DNA from: Nostoc sp. CHAB 5844
GTDB taxonomy: Bacteria > Cyanobacteriota > Cyanobacteriia > Cyanobacteriales > Nostocaceae
Direction of reading: 5' to 3'
DNA length: 64,000 bases
Assembly: GCF_020829595.1 (NCBI RefSeq)
Contig: NZ_JAIVFW010000028.1
Span: forward strand, 28,538-92,537
A program made the translations under genes and the position numbers. Below the pieces are notes generated by a model that saw nothing but the letters and a program-made list of their open reading frames with translations, was not told where the DNA came from and searched no databases. Below, piece after piece: positions 45,457-54,290 of the stretch. Position 1 is the stretch's first letter. Each line of letters starts with the position of its first letter.

Positions 45457-45936
45457 ATGGCAGGCATGACTAATTCACAACGACTAGACGATGTAGAAGA
45501 TGAACTAGAAACTGTTAAGCGATTGCTAGTGTCTACTGCCACCTACGCTGAATCAGCAAACAGGCGGCTTGATGAGTTGACTATAAAACAAGACCGTACC
45601 CAATCTCACCTCGATCAACTAGGAGTGCGTGTTGACCAGATAGGAGTACGTGTTGACCAGATAGGGGCGCGTGTTGACCAACTTTCTCTTAAGCTTGATA
45701 GTTTTGTCACTCACACGCAACGCCTATTTACAAGGGCAGGCGGCGAGATAGAGGAAACAAAGGCACGAACTGAGCGATTAGAAGCACTCATGCTTAAGCT
45801 TGACCGAAACTTTGAGGAACAAAAATCTCAGTTTCAGGAGTTTCAACGCACTACGTCCGCTGCCTTGGAACGAATTGACCGAGTTTTGGACTATCTGTTC
45901 AGACAGCAAGGTGATAATCCAAATTCCCCATCCTAG
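45457..45936 (+). CDS. Coiled-coil protein of unknown function
   Basis: About 159 residues, almost entirely predicted coiled coil (RLDDVEDELETVKRLLVSTA, SHLDQLGVRVDQIGVRVDQI). Three consecutive seven-residue units (GVRVDQI, GVRVDQI, GARVDQL) come from 21-bp tandem repeats at 45619-45681. Start options are TTG 45430, ATG 45457 and ATG 45466. The middle one (MAGMTNSQ) is chosen as the first ATG, but AAGG lies only two bases before it, so ATG 45466 is equally possible. It resembles short phage-tail-like or DUF-type coiled coils. The function is unknown. Confidence 0.7.
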   Translation: MAGMTNSQRLDDVEDELETVKRLLVSTATYAESANRRLDELTIKQDRTQSHLDQLGVRVDQIGVRVDQIGARVDQLSLKLDSFVTHTQRLFTRAGGEIEETKARTERLEALMLKLDRNFEEQKSQFQEFQRTTSAALERIDRVLDYLFRQQGDNPNSPS

Positions 45937-46085
45937 CCTTGACCGCGCATTACTTTTTATTTTTCTCTCTTTATTTTTGCAAAATTGGGATGCTCCCGCA
46001 GACAACCCGAAGACAAGTTTATATAGATGAGTCTTAATTAAGATAGTTAAGACAGAAAATTAAAGATAACATAGAGGGTTTGTAT

Positions 46086-46259
46086 ATGTTCGGATTAGGA
46101 TGGCCGGAAGTAGGTGTAATAGCTATTGTCGCGCTGTTGATTTTTGGCCCTAAAAAAATTCCTGAACTGGGAAACGCACTAGGCAAGACTCTACGGGGTT
46201 TTAAGGAAGAATTGAACACGCCTAATGAAGAAACGAGTTCGGAAAAAGAACAAGAATAG
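46086..46259 (+). CDS. tatA: Sec-independent protein translocase TatA/E
   Basis: 57-residue TatA-type subunit of the twin-arginine translocase in the thylakoid and plasma membrane. MFGLGWPEVGVIAIVALLIF forms the single N-terminal membrane helix and ends in the hallmark FGPKKIPELG hinge. An amphipathic helix (NALGKTLRGFKEEL) follows, and a short acidic tail ends the protein. It is a complete short gene. tatC is not in the window. Confidence 0.92.
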   Translation: MFGLGWPEVGVIAIVALLIFGPKKIPELGNALGKTLRGFKEELNTPNEETSSEKEQE

Positions 46260-46305
46260 TCAACAGTCAATAGTCAGTAGGAATTACACTGCATAAATAA
46301 AAATA

Positions 46306-46332
46306 TAAAGGCGCGAGAATTTCGCGCCTTTA
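46306..46332. terminator. Bidirectional terminator between tatA and cphA
   Basis: TAAAGGCGCGA pairs with TCGCGCCTTTA across a short GAAT loop. The flanks are A/T-rich on both sides, fitting termination of tatA (plus strand) and cphA (minus strand), which converge here. Confidence 0.8.
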
Positions 46333-46351
46333 CTAAGGAATTATCTTTTGG

Positions 46352-49063
46352 TTACAACAGCGTGTTGATCACCGAGGAAGGTGACACCCCATTTTGATTT
46401 TGGTTTTCTGTGGTGGCTGTAGGAGTGTTTTGTAGCGGAACTTCCTCCTTAACGAGACCACGTACTTTGATTAACTTAATCGCGCGGCTAACGCTCTCTG
46501 GCAAGATGACCACTAGGCCGTTTTCTGGAGCCATATCCAAAGCTTTATTAATTGCTTGGGTTTCGTCCAAAATTACCTCGCAACGGGCATCGGGTTTGAC
46601 TTGAGTAATACCCTTCATAATCAATTGCGAAGCTGATCCCCGTGGTCTACCGCGTGTGTCATCATCTTCTTTGACGATGATGTAATCGAAAATATCGGCG
46701 GCTAGTTTACCTAAAGTAACAAAGTCTTCGTCGCGGCGATCGCCAGGGCCACCAACTACACCAATTCTTTGTCCGGTGTTCCAGTTACGGACAAATGCAC
46801 CCACGGCTTCGTAACTGGCAGGGTTGTGAGCGTAGTCTACTAAGGCGTGGAAGGTTCCTAAATTAAATAGGTTCATTCTTCCAGGCGTTTGACTCACAGA
46901 AGCGCGGAATGTCTTTAACCCAGCGCGAATTTGTTCGATGGTGACGTTCTGCACAAACGCTGCCAAACTCGCTGCTAAGGCGTTGGCAATCATAAACGGT
47001 GCGCGTCCGCCCATAGTCAATGGTATTTGCTCGGCTCTTTCGATGCGGTGTGTCCAGTCGCCCTTGACAATTGACAGATAACCGTTTTCGTAGACTGCGG
47101 CGACTCCTCCCTGTTGGATGTGCTTGCGGACTAATTCTGAGTCAGGGTTCATGGTAAAGTAGGCAATGTTCGCCTTAGTTTTTTCTGCCATTGCGGCAAC
47201 GCGGCGATCGTCAGCGTTGAGTACGGCATAGCCATCAGGATATACGGCTTCCGCAACTACGCTCTTGAGGTTGGCTAATTGATCGATGGTATCGATATCA
47301 CCTATACCTAAATGGTCAGCAGCGACATTCAGCACAACACCGACATTTGCCGCTTCAAACCCTAAGCCGGAACGTAAAATGCCACCGCGTGCGCTTTCTA
47401 ATACAGCTACTTCTACAGTCGGGTCTTGTAAGATGAGGTGGGCGCTTTGTGGGCCTGTGTTATCTCCCGCTTCTACTAAGAAATCACCGATATAAGTACC
47501 GTCTGTGGTTGTATAACCTACTACTTTACCTGTTTGTTTATAAATGTGTGCCAGCAGTCGAGTAGTGGTAGTTTTACCATTGGTACCTGTGATGCTGAGA
47601 ACAGGAATGCGGCTGGACTGTTCATTGGGGAACAGCATATCCATGACTGCACCAGCAACATTGCGGGGAATGCCCACGCTGGGGGCAACGTGCATCCGAA
47701 AACCAGGAGCAGCGTTGACTTCCACTATTACCCCATCGACTTCGCGTAAGGGACGGCTAATATCTGTGGTGACGATATCTAAGCCTGCGACATCTAAACC
47801 GATAGTCTTGACTACCCTTTGCGCCAGCCAAATATTCTCTGGATGGATTTCGTCAGTCCGGTCTACGGCGATGCCGCCTGTACTGAGGTTAGCAGTTGCC
47901 CGCAGGTAACAAACTGTCCCCTTCGGTAGTACACTGTTGAGGGTATAACCTTGTCTTTCTAGTAGTTGGTAACTAGTGCGGTCTAGTTCAATCTTCGTGA
48001 GAACCTTATCGTGTCCTTCACCGCGATTTGGGTCTTTGTTAGTTTCTTCAATTAATTGTGCGATCGCAGATCTGCCATCACCAACCACATGAGCAGGCAC
48101 ACGTTCGGCTACGGCCACTACTTTGCCATCTACCACGAGTACTCGATGATCGCGCCCAACGTAATACCGCTCAACAATGATTGACCGGGAAACTTGTCTA
48201 GCTGCTTCATAAGCAGCTTCTGCTTCTTCCCAATTTCTAATATCAATGGTAATGCCCCGTCCATGATTACCGTCGAGTGGCTTAATCACAATCGGATAGC
48301 CACCAACATATTCAATCGCTTCTTCTAAATCATCCAAAAAGTTAATTACTGTACCCCTAGGTACTGGGACACCAGCTGCTGCTAAGATACGTTTTGTAGC
48401 TTCTTTATCACAAGCTAGTTCCACTCCCAGAATGCCGGTTTTATCCGTCATGGTTGCTTGCATTCGTTTTTGGTTCACGCCGTAGCCCAGCTGAATCAAA
48501 AAACGCGCTCCCAGTTGCATCCAGGGAATGCCTCTTTTTTCTGCTTCTTTGACAATTGCTTCTGTGGAGGGGCCTAAAGAAGCGTCACGCCAGAAGTCTT
48601 TTAGGTCTTGGATATCTTGTTCTAGTTCTGCCTTGGGATAGCGGCCGCGATCTACAATGCTTTGGCAAAGTCTGACTGCGGCTCTACCAGCATAGCGTCC
48701 CGCTTCTTCATTCAGGTATTCTATAACTACCTGATAAACTCCGGGGGTGGAAGTTTCACGGGTGCGGCCGAAGCCTACGTGCATTCCAGCTAGTTCCTGG
48801 AGTTCTAAGGCTACGTGTTCCACAATATGGCCCATCATGGTACCTTCTCGTACCCGCATTAGAAAACCACCATGACAGCCAGGCGAACAATAGTGACCCT
48901 CCAGACTTGGCAGCGCCTCAACTAATCCTTCATAAAATCCAGGGATTTCATTTGAGGGCGTCTCGGCAAGGTTCTCTAAATCGAGGCGCATGACGATCAG
49001 TTTGTGGCGTCGAATGCTCCAGTAGTTTGGGCCGCGTAAGGTCTGGATCTTGAGGATTCTCAT
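46352..49063 (-). CDS. cphA: Cyanophycin synthetase
   Basis: About 903 residues. It polymerises aspartate and arginine with ATP into the storage polymer cyanophycin in the cytoplasm. An N-terminal domain (1-160) is followed by an ATP-grasp domain (about 220-470, GGYPIVIKPLDGNHGRGITI) that adds one amino acid, and a Mur-ligase-like domain (about 490-880, SITGTNGKTTTTRLLA) that adds the other. ATG 49063 (MRILKIQTLRG) is the conserved start; an upstream in-frame extension of 10 residues is not. It is downstream of cphB on the same strand (171 bp), matching the cph1 operon known in Anabaena. The C-terminal tail (NQNQNGVSPSSV) is variable. Confidence 0.97.
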   Translation of the reverse strand: MRILKIQTLRGPNYWSIRRHKLIVMRLDLENLAETPSNEIPGFYEGLVEALPSLEGHYCSPGCHGGFLMRVREGTMMGHIVEHVALELQELAGMHVGFGRTRETSTPGVYQVVIEYLNEEAGRYAGRAAVRLCQSIVDRGRYPKAELEQDIQDLKDFWRDASLGPSTEAIVKEAEKRGIPWMQLGARFLIQLGYGVNQKRMQATMTDKTGILGVELACDKEATKRILAAAGVPVPRGTVINFLDDLEEAIEYVGGYPIVIKPLDGNHGRGITIDIRNWEEAEAAYEAARQVSRSIIVERYYVGRDHRVLVVDGKVVAVAERVPAHVVGDGRSAIAQLIEETNKDPNRGEGHDKVLTKIELDRTSYQLLERQGYTLNSVLPKGTVCYLRATANLSTGGIAVDRTDEIHPENIWLAQRVVKTIGLDVAGLDIVTTDISRPLREVDGVIVEVNAAPGFRMHVAPSVGIPRNVAGAVMDMLFPNEQSSRIPVLSITGTNGKTTTTRLLAHIYKQTGKVVGYTTTDGTYIGDFLVEAGDNTGPQSAHLILQDPTVEVAVLESARGGILRSGLGFEAANVGVVLNVAADHLGIGDIDTIDQLANLKSVVAEAVYPDGYAVLNADDRRVAAMAEKTKANIAYFTMNPDSELVRKHIQQGGVAAVYENGYLSIVKGDWTHRIERAEQIPLTMGGRAPFMIANALAASLAAFVQNVTIEQIRAGLKTFRASVSQTPGRMNLFNLGTFHALVDYAHNPASYEAVGAFVRNWNTGQRIGVVGGPGDRRDEDFVTLGKLAADIFDYIIVKEDDDTRGRPRGSASQLIMKGITQVKPDARCEVILDETQAINKALDMAPENGLVVILPESVSRAIKLIKVRGLVKEEVPLQNTPTATTENQNQNGVSPSSVINTLL

Positions 49064-49234
49064 GGGAATAGGTAGATGGAGATTCGGAACCAAAATTCTA
49101 GTTTCATACTGGAATTGACCGCTAAACTGTTCATGGTAAACAGTTTTTTCTGTTTACATGGTATTCCGTTGTTTTTTCTACCGCCAGAAATAAACACGCG
49201 ATCAACTCAGTGTAACCTCGGATACTCTATCCCG

Positions 49235-50098
49235 TCAGCTGGAGATCCGGTGTACAGCAGGCAATACAGTCCGCTGGTACAGGTGAAAGCGATCGCCATA
49301 GCTGAGGATGTGCAAACGTAAGTTGTGCAGTGTTAATGGTTCATTAGCACCAACATGAGGTTCATTGGTATGGGTGACTTCCGTCGGGTCGACAATGGTG
49401 ACACTGCCTTTGCCCATAACTTGTAGCCAACCATCGCGTTCAAATACAGCACAGGTATCTTCATCGATACCAATTCCCAGTCGGTCTGGATGAGAGGCGA
49501 TCGCACTAATCAGACGACCCATGCGATTACGGTTGTGGAAGTGTTGGTCGACAATTACTTCCGGAATAAATCCTAAACCCGTTGCCATATCGACCAAAGA
49601 GCGATTTGGAGTTTCGCCACTACCGCCACCAGCAATCATGTGATGCCCCATTACGGCCGCACCAGCACTAGTGCCTGCTAAGGTTAATTGTCCTCCTCTC
49701 ACCCGCTGACGGATAATTTCCATCGCTGGTGTGTCTGCCAATACGCCGCAAAGGCGCAGTTGGTCTCCTCCTGTGAGAAATACCCCGCTACACGCCTCTA
49801 GAGATGCCTTGACCTGGGAGGATTCACACTGTTCCCGCTCACGAATATCTAAGATTTCAACTTTTTCAGCACCCATCTCCTCAAAAATGCGAATGTACCG
49901 ACCACCAATAATAGCGGGTTCGCGGGAGGCGGATGGAACAATTGTAATATAAGCCTTATTAGCACCAGCACGACCGAAAAAAGTTCTCAGGATTTCGCGC
50001 CCATGAACTTTATCTTCAGCGCCTCCGATGACCATAACAGCGGTTTTAGTTGCTTGGGGTGTCCTCATTTCCAGCGATTTAGCTTTCAATTGCTGCAT
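49235..50098 (-). CDS. cphB: Cyanophycinase
   Basis: Serine-type exopeptidase of 287 residues that cleaves cyanophycin to beta-Asp-Arg dipeptides. Visible features: VIGGAEDKVHGREIL near the N-terminus, the nucleophile Ser in LAGTSAGAAVMG, and a His-rich GFIPEVIVDQHFHNRNRMG segment conserved in the family. An in-frame start lies 33 bases further upstream (50131). ATG 50098 (MQQLKAKSLEMRTPQ) is preferred because it matches family length. It heads the cphB-cphA pair. Upstream lies a 700-bp spacer crowded with repeats. Confidence 0.96.
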   Translation of the reverse strand: MQQLKAKSLEMRTPQATKTAVMVIGGAEDKVHGREILRTFFGRAGANKAYITIVPSASREPAIIGGRYIRIFEEMGAEKVEILDIREREQCESSQVKASLEACSGVFLTGGDQLRLCGVLADTPAMEIIRQRVRGGQLTLAGTSAGAAVMGHHMIAGGGSGETPNRSLVDMATGLGFIPEVIVDQHFHNRNRMGRLISAIASHPDRLGIGIDEDTCAVFERDGWLQVMGKGSVTIVDPTEVTHTNEPHVGANEPLTLHNLRLHILSYGDRFHLYQRTVLPAVHRISS

Positions 50099-50857
50099 TT
50101 TGTTTCTCCTGTCAACAACTTCAGGAGCCATCGCCTTGGTGTTAGCGTTAGCGAGCCTGCGAGCGTCAGCGATCTTCTCCCAAAGGGAGACGCTACGCGA
50201 ACGACGCAGGAGCGTCGGCAGCGACGGGTACGTAGGGGAGCCACTTGCTTCAAGGCGGGCAATGCTCGACTCCCTCAGTGGCGTGGTTCCCCCATGAGCG
50301 ACTGCCGCGCATGGTTCCCCGCTTGTGGCGAATGGCGTGTGAATTTAACAAGGTTCAGTATCCTAATGCTTTGGGCATTTTGCTTTCTTGAGAGGACACT
50401 TTTTGGAAGTTGCAAGCGGCAATTTTTGCCAACTTGGCTTCTCGCTGGAAGCACATGAAGTGTGATTTTTCATGTGTCCATTGCCTTTTCTCAAAGCCAG
50501 CGCCTTGTTGTTCACCTGTCCACGGTTCCAGACTGGCAAAATATTCTTTGGGAATTTGGGAACTAAGTTTCCTTTCTGGGATTGGCTGTGAGCAGGTCTT
50601 AACACGCTGTTTGCGAGTCTGGCTCGATGCATCCTGGAAGTTGCTAACTTTGGTCAGATTATTAATTTAAATGTAGTTGTGACAATATTTAAACATAAAT
50701 TAAGTAATTAGAAAAACTTTGGTTGCCACTAAAAATCAATAGTTCTAGTACTTTTAGATACTATTGATTAAGCTTATCTGTAGTTGTAACCTACATTTGC
50801 TTGTTGTGTTGACTAGACATTCAATTTTAAGATTAGTGTTCTCGAATACGAATTACT
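50099..50857. other. Repeat-rich spacer between cphB and trmD
   Basis: From about 50140 to 50340 the sequence is a GC-rich palindromic island (TTAGCGTTAGCGAGCC, CCCAAAGGGAGACGCTACGC, GGCGGGCAATGCTCGACTCC). From 50340 to 50660 it is less repetitive, and overlapping frames on both strands exist (for example 50363-50632 minus), but none shows a recognisable motif or ribosome-binding site. The last 190 bases are AT-rich and probably hold the trmD promoter. Confidence 0.5.
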
Positions 50858-51589
50858 GTGCGCTTTGATATAGTTACGCTTTTTCCTGATTGTTTTACCT
50901 CAGTTCTCAGTTCTGGGCTGTTGGGTAAAGCTTTAGCCAAACAAATTGCCCTAGTGAATTTAGTAAATCCTAGAGACTTTACAAATGACAAACACCGAAA
51001 GGTAGATGATGAACCTTACGGGGGTGGAGTGGGGATGCTAATGAAGCCAGAACCGATATTTGGCGCTGTGGAGTCGTTGCCCTATTTACCTCGCAGAGAG
51101 ATAATCTTGATGAGTCCTCAAGGTCAAACAATTAACCAACCTCTGCTGCGGGAGTTGGCGAATAATTATGACCAACTAGTTGTCATTTGTGGACATTATG
51201 AAGGGGTAGATGAGCGAGTGCAACATTTAGTGACGCGGGAAGTCTCTTTAGGAGATTTTATTCTTACGGGTGGCGAAATTCCGGCAATGGCTTTAATTAA
51301 TGGCGTGGTGCGTCTTCTACCGGGAACTGTAGGCAAAATCGAATCCCTAAAAGCCGAAAGTTTTGAAGAGGGATTGCTGGATTATCCTCAGTATACTCGT
51401 CCTGCGAATTTTCGCGGCTGGAAAGTTCCAGATGTCTTGCTATCTGGGAACCATGCAGCGATCGCTCGTTGGCGTTATGAACAACAAATTAAACGTACAG
51501 GCGATCGCCGTCCCGATTTGCTCTCAAAATGGCAAGAGGAAAAGAGGCAGGGGGGCAGGGAGCAGGGAGCAGGGGAGAATAATTTTTGA
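50858..51589 (+). CDS. trmD: tRNA (guanine-N1)-methyltransferase TrmD
   Basis: 243-residue SPOUT methyltransferase that makes m1G37 in tRNA to prevent frameshifting. The trefoil-knot SAM site is visible (VICGHYEGVDERV and SLGDFILTGGEIPAMALING), preceded by VNPRDFTNDKHRKVDDEPYG. GTG at 50858 is the start. The last residues (EEKRQGGREQGAGENNF) are encoded by a purine-rich intergenic repeat and are not part of the fold. The ispF gene follows within about 25 bp, so the two may be co-transcribed. Confidence 0.95.
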   Translation: MRFDIVTLFPDCFTSVLSSGLLGKALAKQIALVNLVNPRDFTNDKHRKVDDEPYGGGVGMLMKPEPIFGAVESLPYLPRREIILMSPQGQTINQPLLRELANNYDQLVVICGHYEGVDERVQHLVTREVSLGDFILTGGEIPAMALINGVVRLLPGTVGKIESLKAESFEEGLLDYPQYTRPANFRGWKVPDVLLSGNHAAIARWRYEQQIKRTGDRRPDLLSKWQEEKRQGGREQGAGENNF

Positions 51590-51616
51590 CCATTGACAAA
51601 TGACAAAGGACAAATG
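51590..51616. repeat. Heptamer repeats at the ispF start
   Basis: TTGACAAATGACAAAGGACAAATGAC: the last unit supplies the ATG of ispF. The same kind of repeat precedes larB at 54222-54290. Confidence 0.75.
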
Positions 51617-52099
51617 ACTAACATCAGAATTGGCAATGGCTACGATATTCATAGATTGGTGAGCGATCGCGCTTTAATTTTAGGTGGAATTCAAATCCCA
51701 CACGAACTGGGTTTACTAGGACATAGTGACGCTGATGTATTAACTCACGCCATTATGGATGCCATGCTGGGAGCCTTATCCTTGGGAGATATTGGCCATT
51801 ACTTTCCCCCCAGCGATCCCCAATGGGCTGGTGCAGATAGTTTAATACTGTTAACTCAGGTGCATCAGCTAATTAAAGAGCAAGGTTGGCAGATAGGCAA
51901 CATTGACTCAGTAGTAGTCGCAGAACGTCCAAAATTAAAACCGCATATTGAGAAGATGCGAGACAAACTAGCAACTGTTTTAGAATTACAACCCAATCAA
52001 ATTGGCATCAAAGCTACCACCAACGAAAAACTCGGCCCAGTAGGAAGAGAAGAAGGCATTTGTGCTTATGTTGTGGTCTTGTTATTAACTTCAGATTAA
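51614..52099 (+). CDS. ispF: 2-C-methyl-D-erythritol 2,4-cyclodiphosphate synthase
   Basis: 161-residue enzyme of the non-mevalonate isoprenoid route, forming the cyclic diphosphate MEcPP. Metal ligands are visible: D11 and H13 in NGYDIHRL and a third His in [20 protein letters not shown]. Downstream motifs are [10 protein letters not shown] and [10 protein letters not shown]. The frame opens at a TTG inside a heptamer repeat (51593), but ATG 51614, still in the TGACAAAtgac repeat, gives the conserved [11 protein letters not shown]. The start codon therefore lies within repeat DNA. Confidence 0.95.
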   Translation: MTNIRIGNGYDIHRLVSDRALILGGIQIPHELGLLGHSDADVLTHAIMDAMLGALSLGDIGHYFPPSDPQWAGADSLILLTQVHQLIKEQGWQIGNIDSVVVAERPKLKPHIEKMRDKLATVLELQPNQIGIKATTNEKLGPVGREEGICAYVVVLLLTSD

Positions 52100-52126
52100 C
52101 TTTTCTAAAATTTATTAATTTTTGTA

Positions 52127-52415
52127 GTGATACTTTACGTTGAAACTAATTTTTTGATAGGCATGAGAATTTGGGAGACGAGAAGTTATAGCGGTTCTCA
52201 CTTCAATGCAATACAGTCGTCACCTCACCCCGTATTTGCTAACGCAAACACTCCCCTCTCCTTACCAAGGAGAGGGGTTGGGGGTGAGGTGAAAAAATCT
52301 ATTTCATGCAAACGAGAACTGCTATATAGAAATTTTCCAAGATGCTGACATACAGTATTTTAATAAAACTCAAAATTTTCTTGGTTGATTACAGTCTCAA
52401 ACAAATTAGTTTCAC
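52127..52415 (+). pseudogene. PIN-domain gene gutted by a miniature element
   Basis: A GTG-started frame opens with MILYVETNFLIG, the first strand and catalytic Asp/Glu-Thr-Asn of a PIN domain. After about 13-20 codons it runs into the miniature element at 52187-52327. On the far side the frame EIFQDADIQYFNKTQNFLG then TGA then LQSQ resembles the C-terminus of the same cyanobacterial PIN family (ending NFLGWLxSQ, from memory), with the Trp codon changed to a stop. About 120 middle codons are missing. It cannot encode an active nuclease. Confidence 0.6.
52187..52327. mobile_element. MITE-like element, TATAGCGGTTCTC termini
   Basis: The left end reads TATAGCGGTTCTC. The right end, reverse-complemented, reads TATAGCAGTTCTC. 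The interior is a second hairpin, CACCTCACCCC with GGGGGTGAGGTG and CCCCTCTCC with GGAGAGGGG. No ORF is present. It lies within the decayed PIN gene. Confidence 0.72.
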
Positions 52416-52436
52416 TATATTTTAGGTAGGAAAATT

Positions 52437-54221
52437 ATGAAATTTACTATTAGTATATTCTCCAAAATTAAGCATTTTTATTTACCTCTAATTTTAGCCG
52501 GATTCACAGCAGTTACAATAGCAGCCTGTAACCCTGATAATTTTAAAAGTTCGGCGGCTCAAGTACCACAACTAGTAAGTAGCATTCTCAGTGATCCTAA
52601 AACTTTCAATTATCCTCTCAGTCAAGAATCACCAAATGTTTTTGGATTAATTTATGAGGGCTTGGTTGACCAAAATCTCCTCACTGGAAAAGTTGAGCCA
52701 AGATTAGCAGAATCTTGGCAAATTTCTGAAGACAAATTAAAGTTTACTTTTACTCTGCGTCAAGACTTGAAATGGTCTGATAGTCAACCACTTACAGCAG
52801 ATGATGTTGTCTTTACTTACAATGATATTTATTTCAATGAAGCTATACCTACAGATGTTAGAGATGCCTTCAGAATTGGCACTAGTCGAAAGCTACCTAC
52901 TGTCCGAAAAATTGATGAACGTCGGGTAGAATTTACCTTACCAGAACCCTTTAGACCTTTTCTATTAAATACAGGTACTCCTATATTACCCGCCCATACG
53001 TTACAGAAGTCTGTAAAACAGAAAGACAGTGAAGGAAAACCAGTATTTTTGAGCAAATGGGGTGTTGATACTCCTCCTAATGAAATTGTCGTTAATGGCC
53101 TTTACAAAATGGAGCGTTATGACACTAGTGAACGTGTAGTATTTCGGCGGAATCCTTACTATTGGCGTAAAGATGCTCAAGGAAATTCTCAACCTTATAT
53201 TGAGCGTATAGTTTGGCAAATTGTCGAAAATACAGATACTTCCTTACTGCAATTTCGTTCTGGCGGGTTAGATACTGTGGCTGTTACAGCAGAATACTTT
53301 TCTCTGCTAAAGGTGCAAGAAAAACAGGGAAACTTTAAAATTTATGGCAATGAACCCGCAACTGGTACTAGCTTTATTTTATTTAATTTGAATAAAGGTA
53401 AAAGGAACGGCAAACCATTAGTCAACCCAATCAAATCACGGTGGTTTAACACAGTAGAATTTCGTCAAGCAGTAGCTTATGCTATTGACCGCCAAACAAT
53501 GATTAACAATACTTTTCGTGGGTTGGGAAAAACACAGAACTCGCCTGTTACGGTGCAAAGTCCCTATTATCTTTCACCAGAAGAAGGGTTAAAAACATAT
53601 AATTACAATCTCGAAAAGGCAAAACAACTGCTCATCAAAGCTGGTTTTAAATATAACCAACAAGGTCAGTTATTAGATGCTGAAGGTAATCGTGTTCGCT
53701 TCACCTTACTCACCAATTCTGGTAATAAAATCCGTGAAGCAATGGGAGCGCAGATTAAACAAGACTTGGGTAAAATCGGTATGCAAGTTGATTTTACTCC
53801 CATAGCATGGAATACCTATACAGATAAGCTTTCTAATACCTTAGATTGGGATGCTTCTTTACTAGGTTTGACAGGCGGTTTAGAACCAAATGATGGGGCT
53901 AATGTTTGGTCGCCTGAAGGTGGGTTACATATGTTTAATCAAAAACCCCAACCTGGGCAAAAACCGATTGAGGGTTGGGAAGCTGCTCCTTGGGAATTAG
54001 AAATTGGTAGACTTTACATTCAAGCTACGCAAGAGTTTGATGAGGCGAAAGTGAAAGAAATATATGGCAAAACTCAACAGATTACTCAGGAAAATTTGCC
54101 CTTTATTTATTTGGTGAATCCATTAGCAATGACAGCAGTACGCAATCACTTTGAAGGCATTAATTATTCTGCTCTTGGTGGTGCATTCTGGAATATTTAT
54201 GAAATCAAAATTACAAAATAG
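52437..54221 (+). CDS. Peptide/nickel-type ABC transporter substrate-binding lipoprotein
   Basis: 594-residue extracytoplasmic solute-binding protein of family 5 (OppA/DppA type). A signal sequence (about 10-30) ends in a lipobox IAAC at residue 30, so it should be lipid-anchored. The SBP_bac_5 core shows FGLIYEGLVD, AESWQISEDKLKFTFTLRQD, KWSDSQPLTADDVVFTYND and VEFRQAVAYAIDRQTMINNT. The permease and ATPase genes are not adjacent. The ligand could be a peptide, nickel or another solute. larB follows 50 bp later, and a nickel connection is possible but not supported by sequence alone. Confidence 0.9.
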   Translation: MKFTISIFSKIKHFYLPLILAGFTAVTIAACNPDNFKSSAAQVPQLVSSILSDPKTFNYPLSQESPNVFGLIYEGLVDQNLLTGKVEPRLAESWQISEDKLKFTFTLRQDLKWSDSQPLTADDVVFTYNDIYFNEAIPTDVRDAFRIGTSRKLPTVRKIDERRVEFTLPEPFRPFLLNTGTPILPAHTLQKSVKQKDSEGKPVFLSKWGVDTPPNEIVVNGLYKMERYDTSERVVFRRNPYYWRKDAQGNSQPYIERIVWQIVENTDTSLLQFRSGGLDTVAVTAEYFSLLKVQEKQGNFKIYGNEPATGTSFILFNLNKGKRNGKPLVNPIKSRWFNTVEFRQAVAYAIDRQTMINNTFRGLGKTQNSPVTVQSPYYLSPEEGLKTYNYNLEKAKQLLIKAGFKYNQQGQLLDAEGNRVRFTLLTNSGNKIREAMGAQIKQDLGKIGMQVDFTPIAWNTYTDKLSNTLDWDASLLGLTGGLEPNDGANVWSPEGGLHMFNQKPQPGQKPIEGWEAAPWELEIGRLYIQATQEFDEAKVKEIYGKTQQITQENLPFIYLVNPLAMTAVRNHFEGINYSALGGAFWNIYEIKITK

Positions 54222-54290
54222 TCAAGAGTCAAGAGTATAAACCATTGACCATTGACCATTGACAAATAACAAATGACAAATGACAAAACT
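54222..54290. repeat. Heptamer repeats running into the larB start
   Basis: TAGTCAAGAGTCAAGAG, then three CCATTGA units and TGACAAATAACAAATGACAA. The ATG of larB (ATGACAAATGACAAAAC) is itself part of the repeat, so the N-terminal MTNDK is repeat-encoded. Confidence 0.8.

Noticed and set aside
50363..50632. 89-codon minus-strand frame between cphB and trmD
   Set aside because: No motif, Lys/Pro/Ser-rich, no ribosome-binding site, and overlapped by an equally plausible frame on the other strand.
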